NCBI GenBank assembly: GCA_016194935.1
Contig: JACQAO010000039.1
Span: 1 to 59,577 of the forward strand
From: Betaproteobacteria bacterium
GTDB lineage: Bacteria; Pseudomonadota; Gammaproteobacteria; Burkholderiales; Rhodocyclaceae
Direction: 5' to 3'
Length of the DNA stretch: 59,577 bases
The notes beneath the pieces were generated by a model that was given only the letters and a program-made list of their open reading frames with translations, was not told the DNA's origin and did no database searches. Of this stretch, positions 27,096 through 36,538 are shown piece by piece (position 1 is the first letter of the stretch; each line of letters opens with the position of its first letter). The translations under genes were made by a program, and so were the position numbers.

Positions 27096-29155
27096 TGCTC
27101 ACCCACAATTTGCAGAATATTGTGACCAATCATCCCTTCAAGCCCCCGCGCCGCAGCATTCAGGCTAGACAGCTCTTCGTTCATCATCAGCAACTCTTCA
27201 ATGAATTTCTCTTCCGTCTTACCATCCTCCTCGATCACCACGCCGACGTAACGGCCCGCATTCAGCGAGTAGTCCTGCTCCTTCAAATCCGCCGGACTGG
27301 CGAGTCTGCACAGGCCGGTGACATCTTCGTATTCCGCCTTGGGGAAGCGTTCCTGTAGCCAGTGGATGTGCCGGTAGAAGATTTCGGCGTTCTTCACTTC
27401 CTTGTGCAATTCTTCCAGAGCGCCTTTAAGCGCATTGGTCTTGCGGTCAGCCGTGGCGCGTTTGCCCTTTGATTTCGCCTGCTCGGCCTGTAGCTTCTCA
27501 TGCTGGCGCACGACTTTGTCCAAATGCTTTAAGCCTTCATGCAGCCCGACGAAGAACGGATCGAACGCTTCGCGCAATTGCTGCTGCGCCTTGTTCTTCT
27601 TGCCCACCGCCACTTCACCCCCGCCCAGATATTGCGCGTAACGGGTTTTGAGTTTGGCCAACCCCGCCCATTGCTGCACCAGTTCACCCACGGCCTGTTT
27701 GCCGCCTGCGTCGTCCAGCACTGCCAGCAGTTGCGCGGAGACTGGTTCGACAGACCGCTGGTTCTCGACCAGCCGCTGCATGCCTGCCGCGAAGTAGCGG
27801 TCGATGAGCTGGACGAATTTTTCGCGCCGTCCTTTGTGCAACTGGCTGATGATGGCAATGTTCTGGATGTGTTCTTCGCTGAATTCCCGGTGGGCGCGGT
27901 CTATCTGGGTAAAGATGTTGCGCGCGTCGATGAACAGGATTTTGTCGTCGGTCTTGGCCTTGTCGAAGAACCACAGCGTGGCCGGCAGCGTGACGGTGTA
28001 GAACATGTTCGAGGGCAGCGTCAGCATGGCGTAAATGAGGTTTTGCTCGATCAGCGTCTGGCGGATGCCGGCCTCGGAGTGGCGCGCATCGGATGCCGAA
28101 TTCGCCATGACCAGCGCGGCGCGGCCCTTTTCTTTCAAAGAGGTGGCGAACAGGCTGATCCACAGGTAGTTGCCGTTGGGGACGGTTTCCTTACCCTCGT
28201 CGGCCTTCTTCACTTTCGACTTGTTGCGCGGGATGCCGTAAGTGTTGAAGCGTTTGTCCTTCTCCACGCTGGAGAGGCTCACGTCGTCAACATTGAACGG
28301 GGGATTGGCGAGGACGTAATCGAATGCGCCCAAACTCTGGTACGGGTCTTCGTAGTAGGTGTTGGCCTGTTTGATTTCGCCGCGCAGGCCGTTCACTGCG
28401 AGGTTCATTTTGGCGAGCTTGACGGTATCCAGCGTTTTTTCCTGGCCGCAGACATACACGCCGCTATCCGAACCTTGCAGTTCCTTGCGGTGTTCCGCGA
28501 TGAACTGCGCGGACTGTACAAACATGCCGCCGGAGCCGCAGGCGGGATCGAACACTTTGCCGCCGTGCGGCTCGATGATCTCGACCATCAGGCGCACCAC
28601 AGAACGCGGGGTGAAAAACTCACCGCCCTTTTGGCCTTCGCTGCGGGCGAATTCAGAAAGAAAGTATTCGTAAATCTGCCCGAACAAATCGCCGGTGGCA
28701 TTGGCGGGTATGTCGGCAAAGGTGCGCAGCAAAGCTTGCGGAATGGTTTTGTCCGTCCGAGTCAGCGCGGCATATTCATCCTTGGGCAGCACGCCTTCGA
28801 GCTCGGGCCTGTATTCCTCGATGGCCTTCATCGCCTCCTTGAGCGCCTTGGCGATATTTTTCTCTTCCGGCAGATTCAGCAGATGCTCGTAACGCGCATG
28901 ATCGGGCAGGTAGAAGCCGCATTTCTCGATAGCGATATCGGAGATTTTTTTTTCGCGGCGGGTGCCTTTGAGCTTCGTGTACTCGGCATGAATTTCAGTT
29001 TCGTGGCGGCGGTAGTTGTTGTCCGCAAACTTGAGGAAAATCAGCCCCAGCACCGGGGTGGCGTATTCGCTGGACTTCAGGTCGGAGTTGGCGCGCAGCT
29101 TGTCGGCGGCGCTCCACAAGTCGGCTTCCAGCTTTTTGAGTTGGTCTTTGTTCAT
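27092..29155 (-). CDS. hsdM: Type I restriction-modification methyltransferase subunit
   Basis: A 687-residue N6-adenine methyltransferase. The N-terminal helical HsdM domain is MNKDQLKKLEADLWSAADKLRANS. The SAM-binding motif I is FDPACGSGGMF (about 205-215) and the catalytic motif IV is NPPF in YVLANPPFNVDD. The C-terminal region is longer than in the shortest HsdMs, with a charged helical segment (QHEKLQAEQAKSKGKRATADRK). First gene of the RM operon; the gap to the divergent M28 peptidase gene (29156-29320) must hold both promoters. Confidence 0.95.
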   Translation of the reverse strand: MNKDQLKKLEADLWSAADKLRANSDLKSSEYATPVLGLIFLKFADNNYRRHETEIHAEYTKLKGTRREKKISDIAIEKCGFYLPDHARYEHLLNLPEEKNIAKALKEAMKAIEEYRPELEGVLPKDEYAALTRTDKTIPQALLRTFADIPANATGDLFGQIYEYFLSEFARSEGQKGGEFFTPRSVVRLMVEIIEPHGGKVFDPACGSGGMFVQSAQFIAEHRKELQGSDSGVYVCGQEKTLDTVKLAKMNLAVNGLRGEIKQANTYYEDPYQSLGAFDYVLANPPFNVDDVSLSSVEKDKRFNTYGIPRNKSKVKKADEGKETVPNGNYLWISLFATSLKEKGRAALVMANSASDARHSEAGIRQTLIEQNLIYAMLTLPSNMFYTVTLPATLWFFDKAKTDDKILFIDARNIFTQIDRAHREFSEEHIQNIAIISQLHKGRREKFVQLIDRYFAAGMQRLVENQRSVEPVSAQLLAVLDDAGGKQAVGELVQQWAGLAKLKTRYAQYLGGGEVAVGKKNKAQQQLREAFDPFFVGLHEGLKHLDKVVRQHEKLQAEQAKSKGKRATADRKTNALKGALEELHKEVKNAEIFYRHIHWLQERFPKAEYEDVTGLCRLASPADLKEQDYSLNAGRYVGVVIEEDGKTEEKFIEELLMMNEELSSLNAAARGLEGMIGHNILQIVGEQ

Positions 29156-29320
29156 GGATTCCGTTTGTACTATTTATCTGGCAGGACGGCTTTCCGAATA
29201 TTACCGGCAATTTCTGCTTATCGCCTTCCAATCGTTAGCGCCATTGAGGTGATCTGCGCAGGGCTTCCGCTATACTTCTATCCCATTGAGCTTGAATATT
29301 CCGATCAGGGAGCATCGATC

Positions 29321-30724
29321 ATGCCGCGCCAGATTATGCTGGGACTGCTCGCCAGTGCCGTGATTTTTCCATGCTACGCCGCCAACCCGGGCGAACTCAA
29401 TCCGCAAATCGCCGCCATCGTCGCGGAGATTTCGCCGCAGCGGATCGAGGCGCGCATCCGCAAGCTGGCGGGGTTTCATACCCGCCACACGCTGTCCGAA
29501 ACCGCCTCAGACAGTCGCGGCATCGGCGCTGCGCGACGCTGGATCAAGGCTGAACTGGAGCAGTGCAGCCGCGCGGCGGGCGGGCGGTTGCAGGTGGCGT
29601 TCGACAGCTACACACAAGCGGCGAACCGGCGTATTCCACAAGCGGTAGACATCGTCAATGTGGTCGCCATCCTGCCGGGAACCCAGGCCGAGGCGCGTGA
29701 ACGCTATTACGTGGTGAGCGGCCATTACGACTCGCGCGCCACGGATGTGATGGATGCCGTCAGTGCAGCCCCCGGCGCGGACGACGACGCCTCGGGCGTG
29801 GCGGCGATGATGGAGATGGCCTGCGTCATGGCGAAGCAGCGCTTCGACGCCACGCTGGTGTTCATGGCCGTGGCCGGCGAGGAGCAGGGATTGTTCGGAT
29901 CAACGCACTGGGCCGAGCAGGCAGAGAAACAGGGTTTGCAGATTGCGGGGATGATTACCAACGACATCATCGGCAGTTCCACCGCCGCTGACGGGAAGGT
30001 CGACAATCATTCGGTGCGCTTGTTTGCCAACGGCTTGCCGGCGCTGCTCACGGCGCAGAACAGCGCCGCGACGGGCGGCTTCGCAGCGCGTGCTGGAAAA
30101 GAACTCAAGACCATTGCCCAGTCAGGCGGCGAGTTGGATACGCCCACGCACCAGCTTGGGCGCTATCTGAAGGAAATCGGCGAACGCTATGTGCCGGGTT
30201 TCACGGTCACACTGATACCCCGCCCCGACCGCTTTCTGCGCGGCGGCGATCATCTGCCTTTCCTGCAACGCGGCGTTGCAGCGGTGCGCTTCACCGAACC
30301 CGCCGAGGATTTTCGTCATCAGCACCAGGACATACGCAAGGAGCAAGGCGTGCAGTACGGCGACCTGCCCGAGTTTGTCGATTTTTCTTATGTAGCCCAG
30401 GTGGCGCGGGTGAATGCCGCCGGGCTGGCCTCCCTGGCGCTAGCGCCGGCTGCGCCGCAGGAAGTTGGCATTGAAGTCAGCGAACTGGAGAACGACACCA
30501 CCCTGCGCTGGCGGGCCAACAGCGAGCCGGACCTGGCCGGCTACCGCATCCTGTGGCGCGAACCAGGCGCAGCCCTGTGGCGGCATTCGCGGGATGTCGG
30601 CAATACCACCCGAACTACGCTCAAAGGAATTTCCAAGGATAATTTTGTTTTCGGCGTGGTGGCGCTGGATCGTGACGGCAATGCCAGCCCTGCAAGTTTT
30701 CCGCATCCGTGGCGGCCAAACTGA
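29321..30724 (+). CDS. Secreted M28 aminopeptidase with C-terminal fibronectin-III-like domain
   Basis: A 467-residue protein. The signal peptide (about 1-20, ending PCYAA) sends it to the periplasm or outside. The M28 catalytic core has the zinc and catalytic residues in SGHYDSRATD, PGADDDASG, AVAGEEQGLFGS and TNDIIG. A C-terminal beta-sandwich (about 375-467: TTLRWRANSEPDLAGYRILWRE ... FVFGVVALDRDGNAS) reads like an FN3 domain. The start ATG is preceded by AGGGAG at eight bases. The frame stays open for a further 594 codons upstream, but that part is antisense to hsdM and lacks protein-like features, so I exclude it. Confidence 0.9.
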   Translation: MPRQIMLGLLASAVIFPCYAANPGELNPQIAAIVAEISPQRIEARIRKLAGFHTRHTLSETASDSRGIGAARRWIKAELEQCSRAAGGRLQVAFDSYTQAANRRIPQAVDIVNVVAILPGTQAEARERYYVVSGHYDSRATDVMDAVSAAPGADDDASGVAAMMEMACVMAKQRFDATLVFMAVAGEEQGLFGSTHWAEQAEKQGLQIAGMITNDIIGSSTAADGKVDNHSVRLFANGLPALLTAQNSAATGGFAARAGKELKTIAQSGGELDTPTHQLGRYLKEIGERYVPGFTVTLIPRPDRFLRGGDHLPFLQRGVAAVRFTEPAEDFRHQHQDIRKEQGVQYGDLPEFVDFSYVAQVARVNAAGLASLALAPAAPQEVGIEVSELENDTTLRWRANSEPDLAGYRILWREPGAALWRHSRDVGNTTRTTLKGISKDNFVFGVVALDRDGNASPASFPHPWRPN

Positions 30725-30731
30725 CGCAAGG

Positions 30732-31340
30732 CTAGGGATTGGCGCTGCGGCTGAAACGATAGCCTTTGTAACTGAAGATCACGCCCTCGGGCGTAATCTG
30801 TTCCAGCTTGAGACCGGGCAGGGGATACTCGTTTTCGCGCCACATCCGGTCGTTGATGAATACGTAACGGTCTTGCGGTTTGCTTGAATAGGAGTGCACC
30901 AGAATCGTCAGTTTGGGGATTTCCTGCTGCAACGCCGACGGCAATTCGCTCAAAGACAATACGCCGGATTCCGGTGGAGTGCCGGCGATAGCGGGGCTGG
31001 CGGCGACAGCCGCAGGCGGCGGTTGGCGTTCCGGCTTTCCGGGCTTCTCGGGTACAACTGGAGTAACCGGCAGCGGCGCGGGAATCAATTTTTGTGCGCT
31101 CGATTCGAGGGGTCTGCCGGCGTCTGGCTGGATCGCAGCTTCCACCGGCGCCGCTTGCCATTGATGCATCCAGCCGATCAGGATGCCTGCGCCGATCAGC
31201 ACCACGGCCAACACGGCATACCATCCCCATGCAAACGGCTTGGGCTGCGCCGCCGGAGTTTGTGCGGTCATCAGGGTCGGCGTGGCGTGGCGTTGCCGCT
31301 GTTGATCGGATTTACGCAGTGCGTCGAGGATGAAGGACAT
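30732..31340 (-). CDS. GspB/ExeB-like type II secretion accessory protein
   Basis: A 202-residue protein starting MSFILDALRKSDQQRQR, the typical GspB opening. It has a TM anchor at about 40-58, a Pro-rich periplasmic linker (about 75-115) and a C-terminal GspB domain (LTILVHSYSSKPQDRYVFINDRMWRENEYP ... GVIFSYKGYRFSR). The start is two bases after the gspA stop. GspA/GspB normally help assemble the secretin in the outer membrane. No other type II secretion genes are in the window. Confidence 0.88.
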   Translation of the reverse strand: MSFILDALRKSDQQRQRHATPTLMTAQTPAAQPKPFAWGWYAVLAVVLIGAGILIGWMHQWQAAPVEAAIQPDAGRPLESSAQKLIPAPLPVTPVVPEKPGKPERQPPPAAVAASPAIAGTPPESGVLSLSELPSALQQEIPKLTILVHSYSSKPQDRYVFINDRMWRENEYPLPGLKLEQITPEGVIFSYKGYRFSRSANP

Positions 31341-31342
31341 GT

Positions 31343-32938
31343 CTATTTGCCCCCTTGCTCGCGCCACAACTTCGGCCCGGTTTGATCGGCCATGCTGTTC
31401 AGGCGCAGCAGGGTCAAAGGTCCGACGGCGCCGTCCGGCGCCAACCCCTGCTCGATCTGAAACTGTTTCACCTGACGCAGCAGCGCTTCGTCAAACACCT
31501 GGTCGCGGGGCGCCGCCGGCGGTTCGCGGCCTTGCACTTGCGCGAGTTGCCGGCTCAACCATTGCACTACCGGGCCGCTGGCGCCCAGACGAATTTTCTC
31601 GCGGGTTTCCTGAGACTGACGCAGCAGCATCGTATAGCGGCCAGACCAATGCGCCGCCAGTTCGCTATGCGCCACTTCCCTGGTTTCGCCGCCGAGGCTG
31701 TAGCTGGCGGATTTTTCATTGAGCGTCAGCATGGCGGCGTAAAACTCCCGGCCCTGGTCATCGCTCAACTGCATTACCACGGGCCGGTTCAATTGCCGCA
31801 GCTCATCCAGGCCGCCGCGCCCGTTGCGGCATTCCAGGCCCAGGCTGGCGGCCTGCTGGCAGGCGTCGCCGCCGCCATAATCCGCTCCCCAGGCATGGAA
31901 CAGGGCGGCAAACGCCATTTCCTTGCTGCGCTCTAGCGGTTCTTTGGCGGGCCAGCTCAAGGTATTCATCAAAGCCACAGGCGGCTTTGTCTGCGGACTT
32001 TTCTCCACGGCTTGCGGCTGGATCGGGGGATCAATCCACTGCATTGGCCGCAGCGCCAATGCCGCCAATGCCACAAGTACTGTCAGCAGCAATCCCGCCA
32101 ACAGCAGTCGCGCCATGCCGGGCGCCGGTGTTTGATGGAACACTTCGCGCGCAGCCTGCTTCAGGGTGGCGGCATCGATTTTCTCCTTGCCCTGGGTGTA
32201 AGCGCCGAGCAGCGCCCGGTCGCACAGCACATTGATGACCCTCGGCACGCCGCCACTCAGCCGGTACAAGCGGCGCATCAAGCTTGCAGGAAATATCTGC
32301 CGTTGCGCGCCGGACACGCCGAGGCGGTGTTGCACATAAGCGGCGACTTCCGTCCTGCTCAACGGCCCCAGGTGATAGCGAGCCACGATGCGCTGCGCGA
32401 GCTGCCGCAGTTCCGGCCGCTCCAGCATCTCCGCCAGCTCCGGCTGGCCCAGCAGAATGATCTGCAACAGCTTGCGCTGGTTGGTCTCCAGATTGGTGAG
32501 CAGGCGCATCTGCTCCAGCACTTCGACGGAAAGATTCTGCGCTTCGTCGATGATCAATACCGTGTGCCGCCCCTTGGCATGAGCATCGAGCAGATAGGCG
32601 TTGATGCAATCGACGAATACCTTGATGCTGGTATTGCCGGGCGGACAGGCGATGCCGAATTCAACGCAAATGGTCGACAGCAACTCCGCCACCGACAGCT
32701 TGGGATTGAAGATGTAGGCCACATCGCAGAACGCCGGAACCTGCTCAAGCAGACAGCGGCACACCGTGGTCTTGCCGGCGCCCACTTCGCCGGTGAGCAA
32801 CACGAATCCGCCATCGCCATTCACGCCGTAGAGCAAATGCGCCAGCGCCTCCTGATGGCGCTGGCTCAAATAGAGATAACGCGGATTCGGCGCGATGGAG
32901 AACGGCGCTTCGGTGAGGTTGAAATAACTCAGGTACAT
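31343..32938 (-). CDS. GspA/ExeA-like AAA+ ATPase with peptidoglycan-binding domain
   Basis: A 531-residue protein MYLSYFNLTEAPFSIAPNPRYLYLS. The cytosolic ATPase domain has Walker A LTGEVGAGKTT (about 48-58) and Walker B TVLIIDEAQN (about 127-136). A TM helix lies at about 275-295. The periplasmic part has a peptidase-like region and, near the C-terminus, a peptidoglycan-binding domain (LLRQVKQFQIEQGLAPDGAVGPLTLLRLNSM). With GspB it should insert or scaffold the secretin through the wall. Confidence 0.92.
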   Translation of the reverse strand: MYLSYFNLTEAPFSIAPNPRYLYLSQRHQEALAHLLYGVNGDGGFVLLTGEVGAGKTTVCRCLLEQVPAFCDVAYIFNPKLSVAELLSTICVEFGIACPPGNTSIKVFVDCINAYLLDAHAKGRHTVLIIDEAQNLSVEVLEQMRLLTNLETNQRKLLQIILLGQPELAEMLERPELRQLAQRIVARYHLGPLSRTEVAAYVQHRLGVSGAQRQIFPASLMRRLYRLSGGVPRVINVLCDRALLGAYTQGKEKIDAATLKQAAREVFHQTPAPGMARLLLAGLLLTVLVALAALALRPMQWIDPPIQPQAVEKSPQTKPPVALMNTLSWPAKEPLERSKEMAFAALFHAWGADYGGGDACQQAASLGLECRNGRGGLDELRQLNRPVVMQLSDDQGREFYAAMLTLNEKSASYSLGGETREVAHSELAAHWSGRYTMLLRQSQETREKIRLGASGPVVQWLSRQLAQVQGREPPAAPRDQVFDEALLRQVKQFQIEQGLAPDGAVGPLTLLRLNSMADQTGPKLWREQGGK

Positions 32939-32972
32939 TGAGGTGGTTGCCTTGAACAGGAGCGAAACCTGC

Positions 32973-33419
32973 TCAGTTCCCGTGCTTGATCACATGAATG
33001 CTGCCGGTCGCCAGGGAAATTTCGCGCAGGAAACTCAACAATCCGGCGATCAACGCGAGCATGGCCGCGATGAACAGAGAAGCGATGGTTCCCGACAGGT
33101 CAACGCCCATCATCGAGCCGACGAACAGCGCAGCGATGACAACGCAGACCAGCAGTGCGCAGATGGTGCACAGGCTGATAGCCCAATGAATCCGCCGGGC
33201 GCGCCGCGCCAGGATATTCATTTCGATTTGATGCGAGCTTCCTTCGTTGTCCCCGCAGGCGGGAAGATCGCGCTCGAGCACGCGAAAACGGTCAATGACG
33301 CGGCCCAGGCGATTGATCAGCACGGCCAGAATGGCGCCGACGCCGGTCAGGAGGAAGACCGGCGCCACCGCCAACTGGATGACGTGGGCAACGGTTGAAA
33401 CACTGGCTGCTGCTGGCAC
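32973..33419 (-). CDS. DUF2721 inner-membrane protein
   Basis: A 148-residue protein with three predicted TM helices (about 14-34, 78-100, 108-130) and an Arg-rich cytosolic loop (NRLGRVIDRFRVLERDL ... RRARRIHW), as in the DUF2721 family of unknown function. It stands alone between gspA and the chaperone genes, with a 108-base gap upstream that shows only GC-rich sequence. Confidence 0.8.
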   Translation of the reverse strand: MPAAASVSTVAHVIQLAVAPVFLLTGVGAILAVLINRLGRVIDRFRVLERDLPACGDNEGSSHQIEMNILARRARRIHWAISLCTICALLVCVVIAALFVGSMMGVDLSGTIASLFIAAMLALIAGLLSFLREISLATGSIHVIKHGN

Positions 33420-33527
33420 GGAATCACCTCATCAATAGGACGCAGGCGCGTCGTCCGTTCACCCTGGACGCAAGGCCGCGCGCCGGTCGACAGGATATAC
33501 GAAACTGCGCCTGCAGGAAGCGTGTGA

Positions 33528-33845
33528 TCAACTTTTGCCGCTGCGTCCAAGCCGTGTCCTCAGCTCGGTGATCTGATCCAGCAGATCCAGCGCCAGCGCG
33601 ACGCCGGCGGGATTGATCTCAAGATCCCGCGCCAACCGCAGCGCCAGGCGCGCGCGGCGCAACGACGGGCCGCTGAATTGCCAATCCTGCGGCAGTTGTC
33701 CGAACGGTTCGAGCACGCCCTCGAAAACCCAGGTCGTCACATGCTCCTCGGCCATGCCGCAAGCCTGGCACAACTCCGTCAGTGTCAGATGGAGTTCCTC
33801 CTCGACCACCTGGCCTCGAAGATAGGTCGTAATGGTTTCATGCAT
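33528..33845 (-). CDS. cbpM: CbpM, modulator of the co-chaperone CbpA
   Basis: A 105-residue protein with the MerR-like CbpM fold: LTLTELCQACGMAEEHVTTWVFEGVLEPFG, then a second helix pair (LRRARLALRLARDLEINPAGVALALDLLDQI). CbpM binds the J domain of CbpA and blocks its activity. It follows cbpA by six bases, the standard arrangement. Confidence 0.88.
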   Translation of the reverse strand: MHETITTYLRGQVVEEELHLTLTELCQACGMAEEHVTTWVFEGVLEPFGQLPQDWQFSGPSLRRARLALRLARDLEINPAGVALALDLLDQITELRTRLGRSGKS

Positions 33846-33851
33846 GACGGA

Positions 33852-34802
33852 TCATCCTTCCAGATGGGCGCGCGGATTGAAATTGAAGTCTCTCTGCATC
33901 ACCAGATAAGCCTCCCTGGCGGCCTCGGTATCGGCGGGCGGCAAGGCAATCGCCAGCACTGCGTACAGATCGCCGGGCGGCTTGCCCGGGATGCCCTTGC
34001 CTTTCAACCGCAACCTGCGCCCCGCCGCCGATCCCGGCGGAATGGTGAGTTGCACCGTATCCTCGGGCGTCGGTGCGGTGATCGAAGCGCCCAGCGCAGC
34101 TTCCCAGGGCGCCACCGGCAAGTCGAAATACACATCGCGCCCGTCGACCCGGAAACGCGGGTTCGGGCGGAAAGCAATTTCCAGATAGAGATTGCCCGCC
34201 GGTCCCTCGCCCAACCCCGGCCCGCCTTGTCCGGCAAGACGCAGGTGCTGGCCTTCGCGCACGCCTTTGGGAATATTCACGTTGAGTGTGCGTTCCTGGG
34301 CGGCCAGGCGACCCGCGGCGTCGAGCACCGGCATTTGCAGGGAGATGCTGCGCTGGGCGCCGCGATAGGCGTCTTGCAGATCGATCAGTACCTTGGCGTG
34401 GTGATCCTGGCCCGGCGCATGCATGCCATGCGGGTGTGAATGCGTTTGCGTATGTCCAGGGCGCCGACCAAACAGCGCCTCGAAGAACTCGCTGAACTCC
34501 GCGCTGTTGCCTGCGTCGGCATCGCGGCCACTGAACTCGAAGCCGGCGTCCCAGTTTGGCGGCGGCTGGAAGTCCTGCCCGGCTTTCCACTGGCTGCCCA
34601 TCCGGTCGTAGGCGGCGCGTGTCTCCGGGTTTTTCAGAACCTTGTTGGCCTCGCCGACTTCCTTGAAGCGCGCCTCGGCGTCCGGCTCCTTGCTGACATC
34701 GGGATGATATTTTCGCGCCAGCTTGCGATAGGCGCGCTTGATCTCGTCTTGTGTCGCGCCGCGCTCAAGACCGAGGACTGCGTAGTAGTCTTTGAATTCC
34801 AT
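33852..34802 (-). CDS. cbpA: CbpA-type DnaJ co-chaperone
   Basis: A 316-residue type II J-protein. The J domain (1-70) has the HPD motif in KYHPDVSKEPDAE. A G/F-poor His-rich linker (GHTQTHSHPHGMHAPGQDHH, about 120-140) follows, then the two substrate-binding beta domains (GVREGQHLRLAGQGGPG; GKGIPGKPPGDLYAVL). The start MEFKDYYAVLG matches the family; the frame is open 30 bases further back, over a repeated GCGCTTGCCCAT word. Co-expressed with cbpM. Confidence 0.92.
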   Translation of the reverse strand: MEFKDYYAVLGLERGATQDEIKRAYRKLARKYHPDVSKEPDAEARFKEVGEANKVLKNPETRAAYDRMGSQWKAGQDFQPPPNWDAGFEFSGRDADAGNSAEFSEFFEALFGRRPGHTQTHSHPHGMHAPGQDHHAKVLIDLQDAYRGAQRSISLQMPVLDAAGRLAAQERTLNVNIPKGVREGQHLRLAGQGGPGLGEGPAGNLYLEIAFRPNPRFRVDGRDVYFDLPVAPWEAALGASITAPTPEDTVQLTIPPGSAAGRRLRLKGKGIPGKPPGDLYAVLAIALPPADTEAAREAYLVMQRDFNFNPRAHLEG

Positions 34803-34870
34803 GATGCCGCGCTTGCCCATGCGCTTGCCCATGCGCCTGCCATCGCGGCAGCCGCCCGGTCGCGCGCATG

Positions 34871-35449
34871 TCAGCCTTGCAAGCGGATGACGCCATCAAT
34901 CACCTTGACCCGGTCGCCCGCCCGCCACTGCGGCAGATTTGCCTCGCCGAATACGCGAGTCGTACCGTCTTCGAAGCGCACCGTGGTCTCGTAGCGCCGG
35001 CCGGATTTCATGCGTTTTTCAATTTCATTGCCCGCCATCGCGCCGCCCACCGCACCGGCCACCGTCGCCAGATCCTTGCCGCGACCGCCGCCGACCTGGT
35101 TTCCCAGAACCCCGCCCAGCACCGCGCCGCCAACGACACCGAGCGGGCTGCTATCGCCGGGAGTGTCGATCACCCGCGTGGACTCGATGACGCCGCAATC
35201 GACGCACCTTGTTCTCGTGACCACATTCTCCATCGCCAAAGCCGGGGCCGGGGCCTTGTGTACTTTCGGAGCGACGAAGCTCCCTGGGGCGGTCGACAGC
35301 ACGCCGCCCGCCGGGCCGTCCGGCGAACCGCCGAACGATTTTGGAATCCATCCCATAAGGGCCGCAATGCCGGCCACGCAGAACAGGATGACCGAGATGC
35401 CGACGATCCACGTCAGCACATGGGGGGATTTATTTGCAACGGTTTGCAT
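34871..35449 (-). CDS. Glycine-zipper 2TM envelope protein (paralogue of 57730-58809)
   Basis: A 192-residue protein with an N-terminal TM anchor (about 13-34), a Pro/Ala linker, a CVDCG motif (CxxCG), then a glycine-zipper segment (GVVGGAVLGGVLGNQVGGGRGKDLATVAGAVGGAMAGNEIE). A C-terminal beta domain ends in GDRVKVIDGVI. The last 110 residues closely parallel the C-terminus of the protein at 57730-58809. Such proteins insert into or span the outer membrane, often under stress. A copy of the shared palindromic motif lies 72 bases upstream of the start. Confidence 0.82.
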   Translation of the reverse strand: MQTVANKSPHVLTWIVGISVILFCVAGIAALMGWIPKSFGGSPDGPAGGVLSTAPGSFVAPKVHKAPAPALAMENVVTRTRCVDCGVIESTRVIDTPGDSSPLGVVGGAVLGGVLGNQVGGGRGKDLATVAGAVGGAMAGNEIEKRMKSGRRYETTVRFEDGTTRVFGEANLPQWRAGDRVKVIDGVIRLQG

Positions 35450-35520
35450 GATGGTTTCCTTTTTCAGATTGGGTCGGACGGTATTTCATGAACAGCATAG
35501 CCACACTGGCAGGGTCTGTC

Positions 35521-35539
35521 GGTGCGCTGGCGAACACAG
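35521..35539. promoter_or_regulatory. Shared palindromic motif, copy 1 (imperfect)
   Basis: GGTGCGCTGGCGAACACAG matches the pattern of the four other copies (TGYRCG-STGG-CGNACA) with a weaker left arm. It lies 72 bases upstream of the glycine-zipper gene start and just downstream of the YihY stop. Confidence 0.5.
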
Positions 35540-35543
35540 CGGC

Positions 35544-36473
35544 TCATGGTTTTTTCTGCCGCATTTCCTCAAGGCGCAACCTCTCATGCCGCAGACTGCC
35601 GAACCACAGCGCGTAATGGCGCGTGAATTCCGCGCCCAGAAAAAATATCTGCGCCGAGTAATACACCCACAGCAGCAGCGCAATCAGCGATCCGGCGGCG
35701 CCAAAACTCGATGCCACGCCGCTGTTGCCCAGATACAATCCGATCACATACTTGCCCAAACTGAACAGGCCTGCCGTGAAAGCTGCGCCGATCCATACGT
35801 CGCTCCACGACAGCGGAGCATCCGGCAGAGTTTTGTAGATGATGGCCAACATGCAGGCGATGACGCCGAACGAAACCAGCGAAGCAATTGTCGCCAGCGC
35901 TGCCGCAGAACTGCCCCAGACCCCGCCCGCGTAGCGTTCCAGCATGGCCAGGGCGGCGCTGACGACGAGGGAGACCAGCAGCAGGAAGGCCAGCACCAGC
36001 ACCAAACCAAATGACAGCAACCGGGTTTTCAGGAGTACGTTGAAGGCCGACTGGGCGGATGTGTCAACACCCCACAATTCATCCAGGCTGCCTTTTAATT
36101 CTGCGAAGACGCTGGTGGCCCCCAGCAGCAACAGGACGCTCGCCACCAGCGTTGCCATCAACCCGGAGACGGGATCACGCGCCGCCGCCAGCAATGCCTG
36201 AATCGCCTGTGCGCCATTCGGCCCCACCAGTTCCTGCAACTGGGCAACAATCTCGCCCTGGGCTGCCTCGACGCCAAAGACGTAACCAGCCAGTGCGATC
36301 ACCAGCACCAGGATGGGCGTCATCGAAAACAGGGTATAGAAAGCCAGCGCAGCGCCTTTGCTGGCGGCGCGATGGTCGATCCAGGAGATCAGCGACTCGA
36401 CCAGGACAATTTTCAGACGCCTGACCCAGTGGATCGGCACATCGACCAGGCGGGCGACAGATACGCTGGGCAT
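35544..36473 (-). CDS. YihY/BrkB-family inner-membrane protein
   Basis: A 309-residue protein with six predicted TM helices and the family hallmarks RAASKGAALAFYTLFSMTPILVLVIALAGYVFG near the N-terminus, LDELWGV, and the C-terminal GAAGSLIALLLWVYYSAQIFFLGAEFTRHYA. The role of the family is unsettled; it was once called RNase BN by mistake. It lies after a strong hairpin that separates it from the BON lipoprotein gene. Confidence 0.9.
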   Translation of the reverse strand: MPSVSVARLVDVPIHWVRRLKIVLVESLISWIDHRAASKGAALAFYTLFSMTPILVLVIALAGYVFGVEAAQGEIVAQLQELVGPNGAQAIQALLAAARDPVSGLMATLVASVLLLLGATSVFAELKGSLDELWGVDTSAQSAFNVLLKTRLLSFGLVLVLAFLLLVSLVVSAALAMLERYAGGVWGSSAAALATIASLVSFGVIACMLAIIYKTLPDAPLSWSDVWIGAAFTAGLFSLGKYVIGLYLGNSGVASSFGAAGSLIALLLWVYYSAQIFFLGAEFTRHYALWFGSLRHERLRLEEMRQKKP

Positions 36474-36487
36474 GGGATCAGTTTATA

Positions 36488-36524
36488 CAGCCGCATGCCG
36501 GACAGGATGCCCGGCATGCGGCTG
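36488..36524 (-). terminator. 14-bp perfect hairpin downstream of the BON gene
   Basis: CAGCCGCATGCCGG (36488-36501) pairs exactly with 36511-36524 around a nine-base loop, 15 bases after the BON gene stop on the minus strand. The following minus-strand sequence is TATAAAC, so the T-tract is poor, but the stem is strong. Confidence 0.6.
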
Positions 36525-36538
36525 CGTGCGGACTGCGC

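Noticed and set aside
27539-29320. 594-codon open frame antisense to hsdM, continuous with the M28 peptidase
   Set aside because: It mirrors the hsdM codon pattern, has no recognisable domain, and the signal peptide at 29321 marks the real start of the peptidase.
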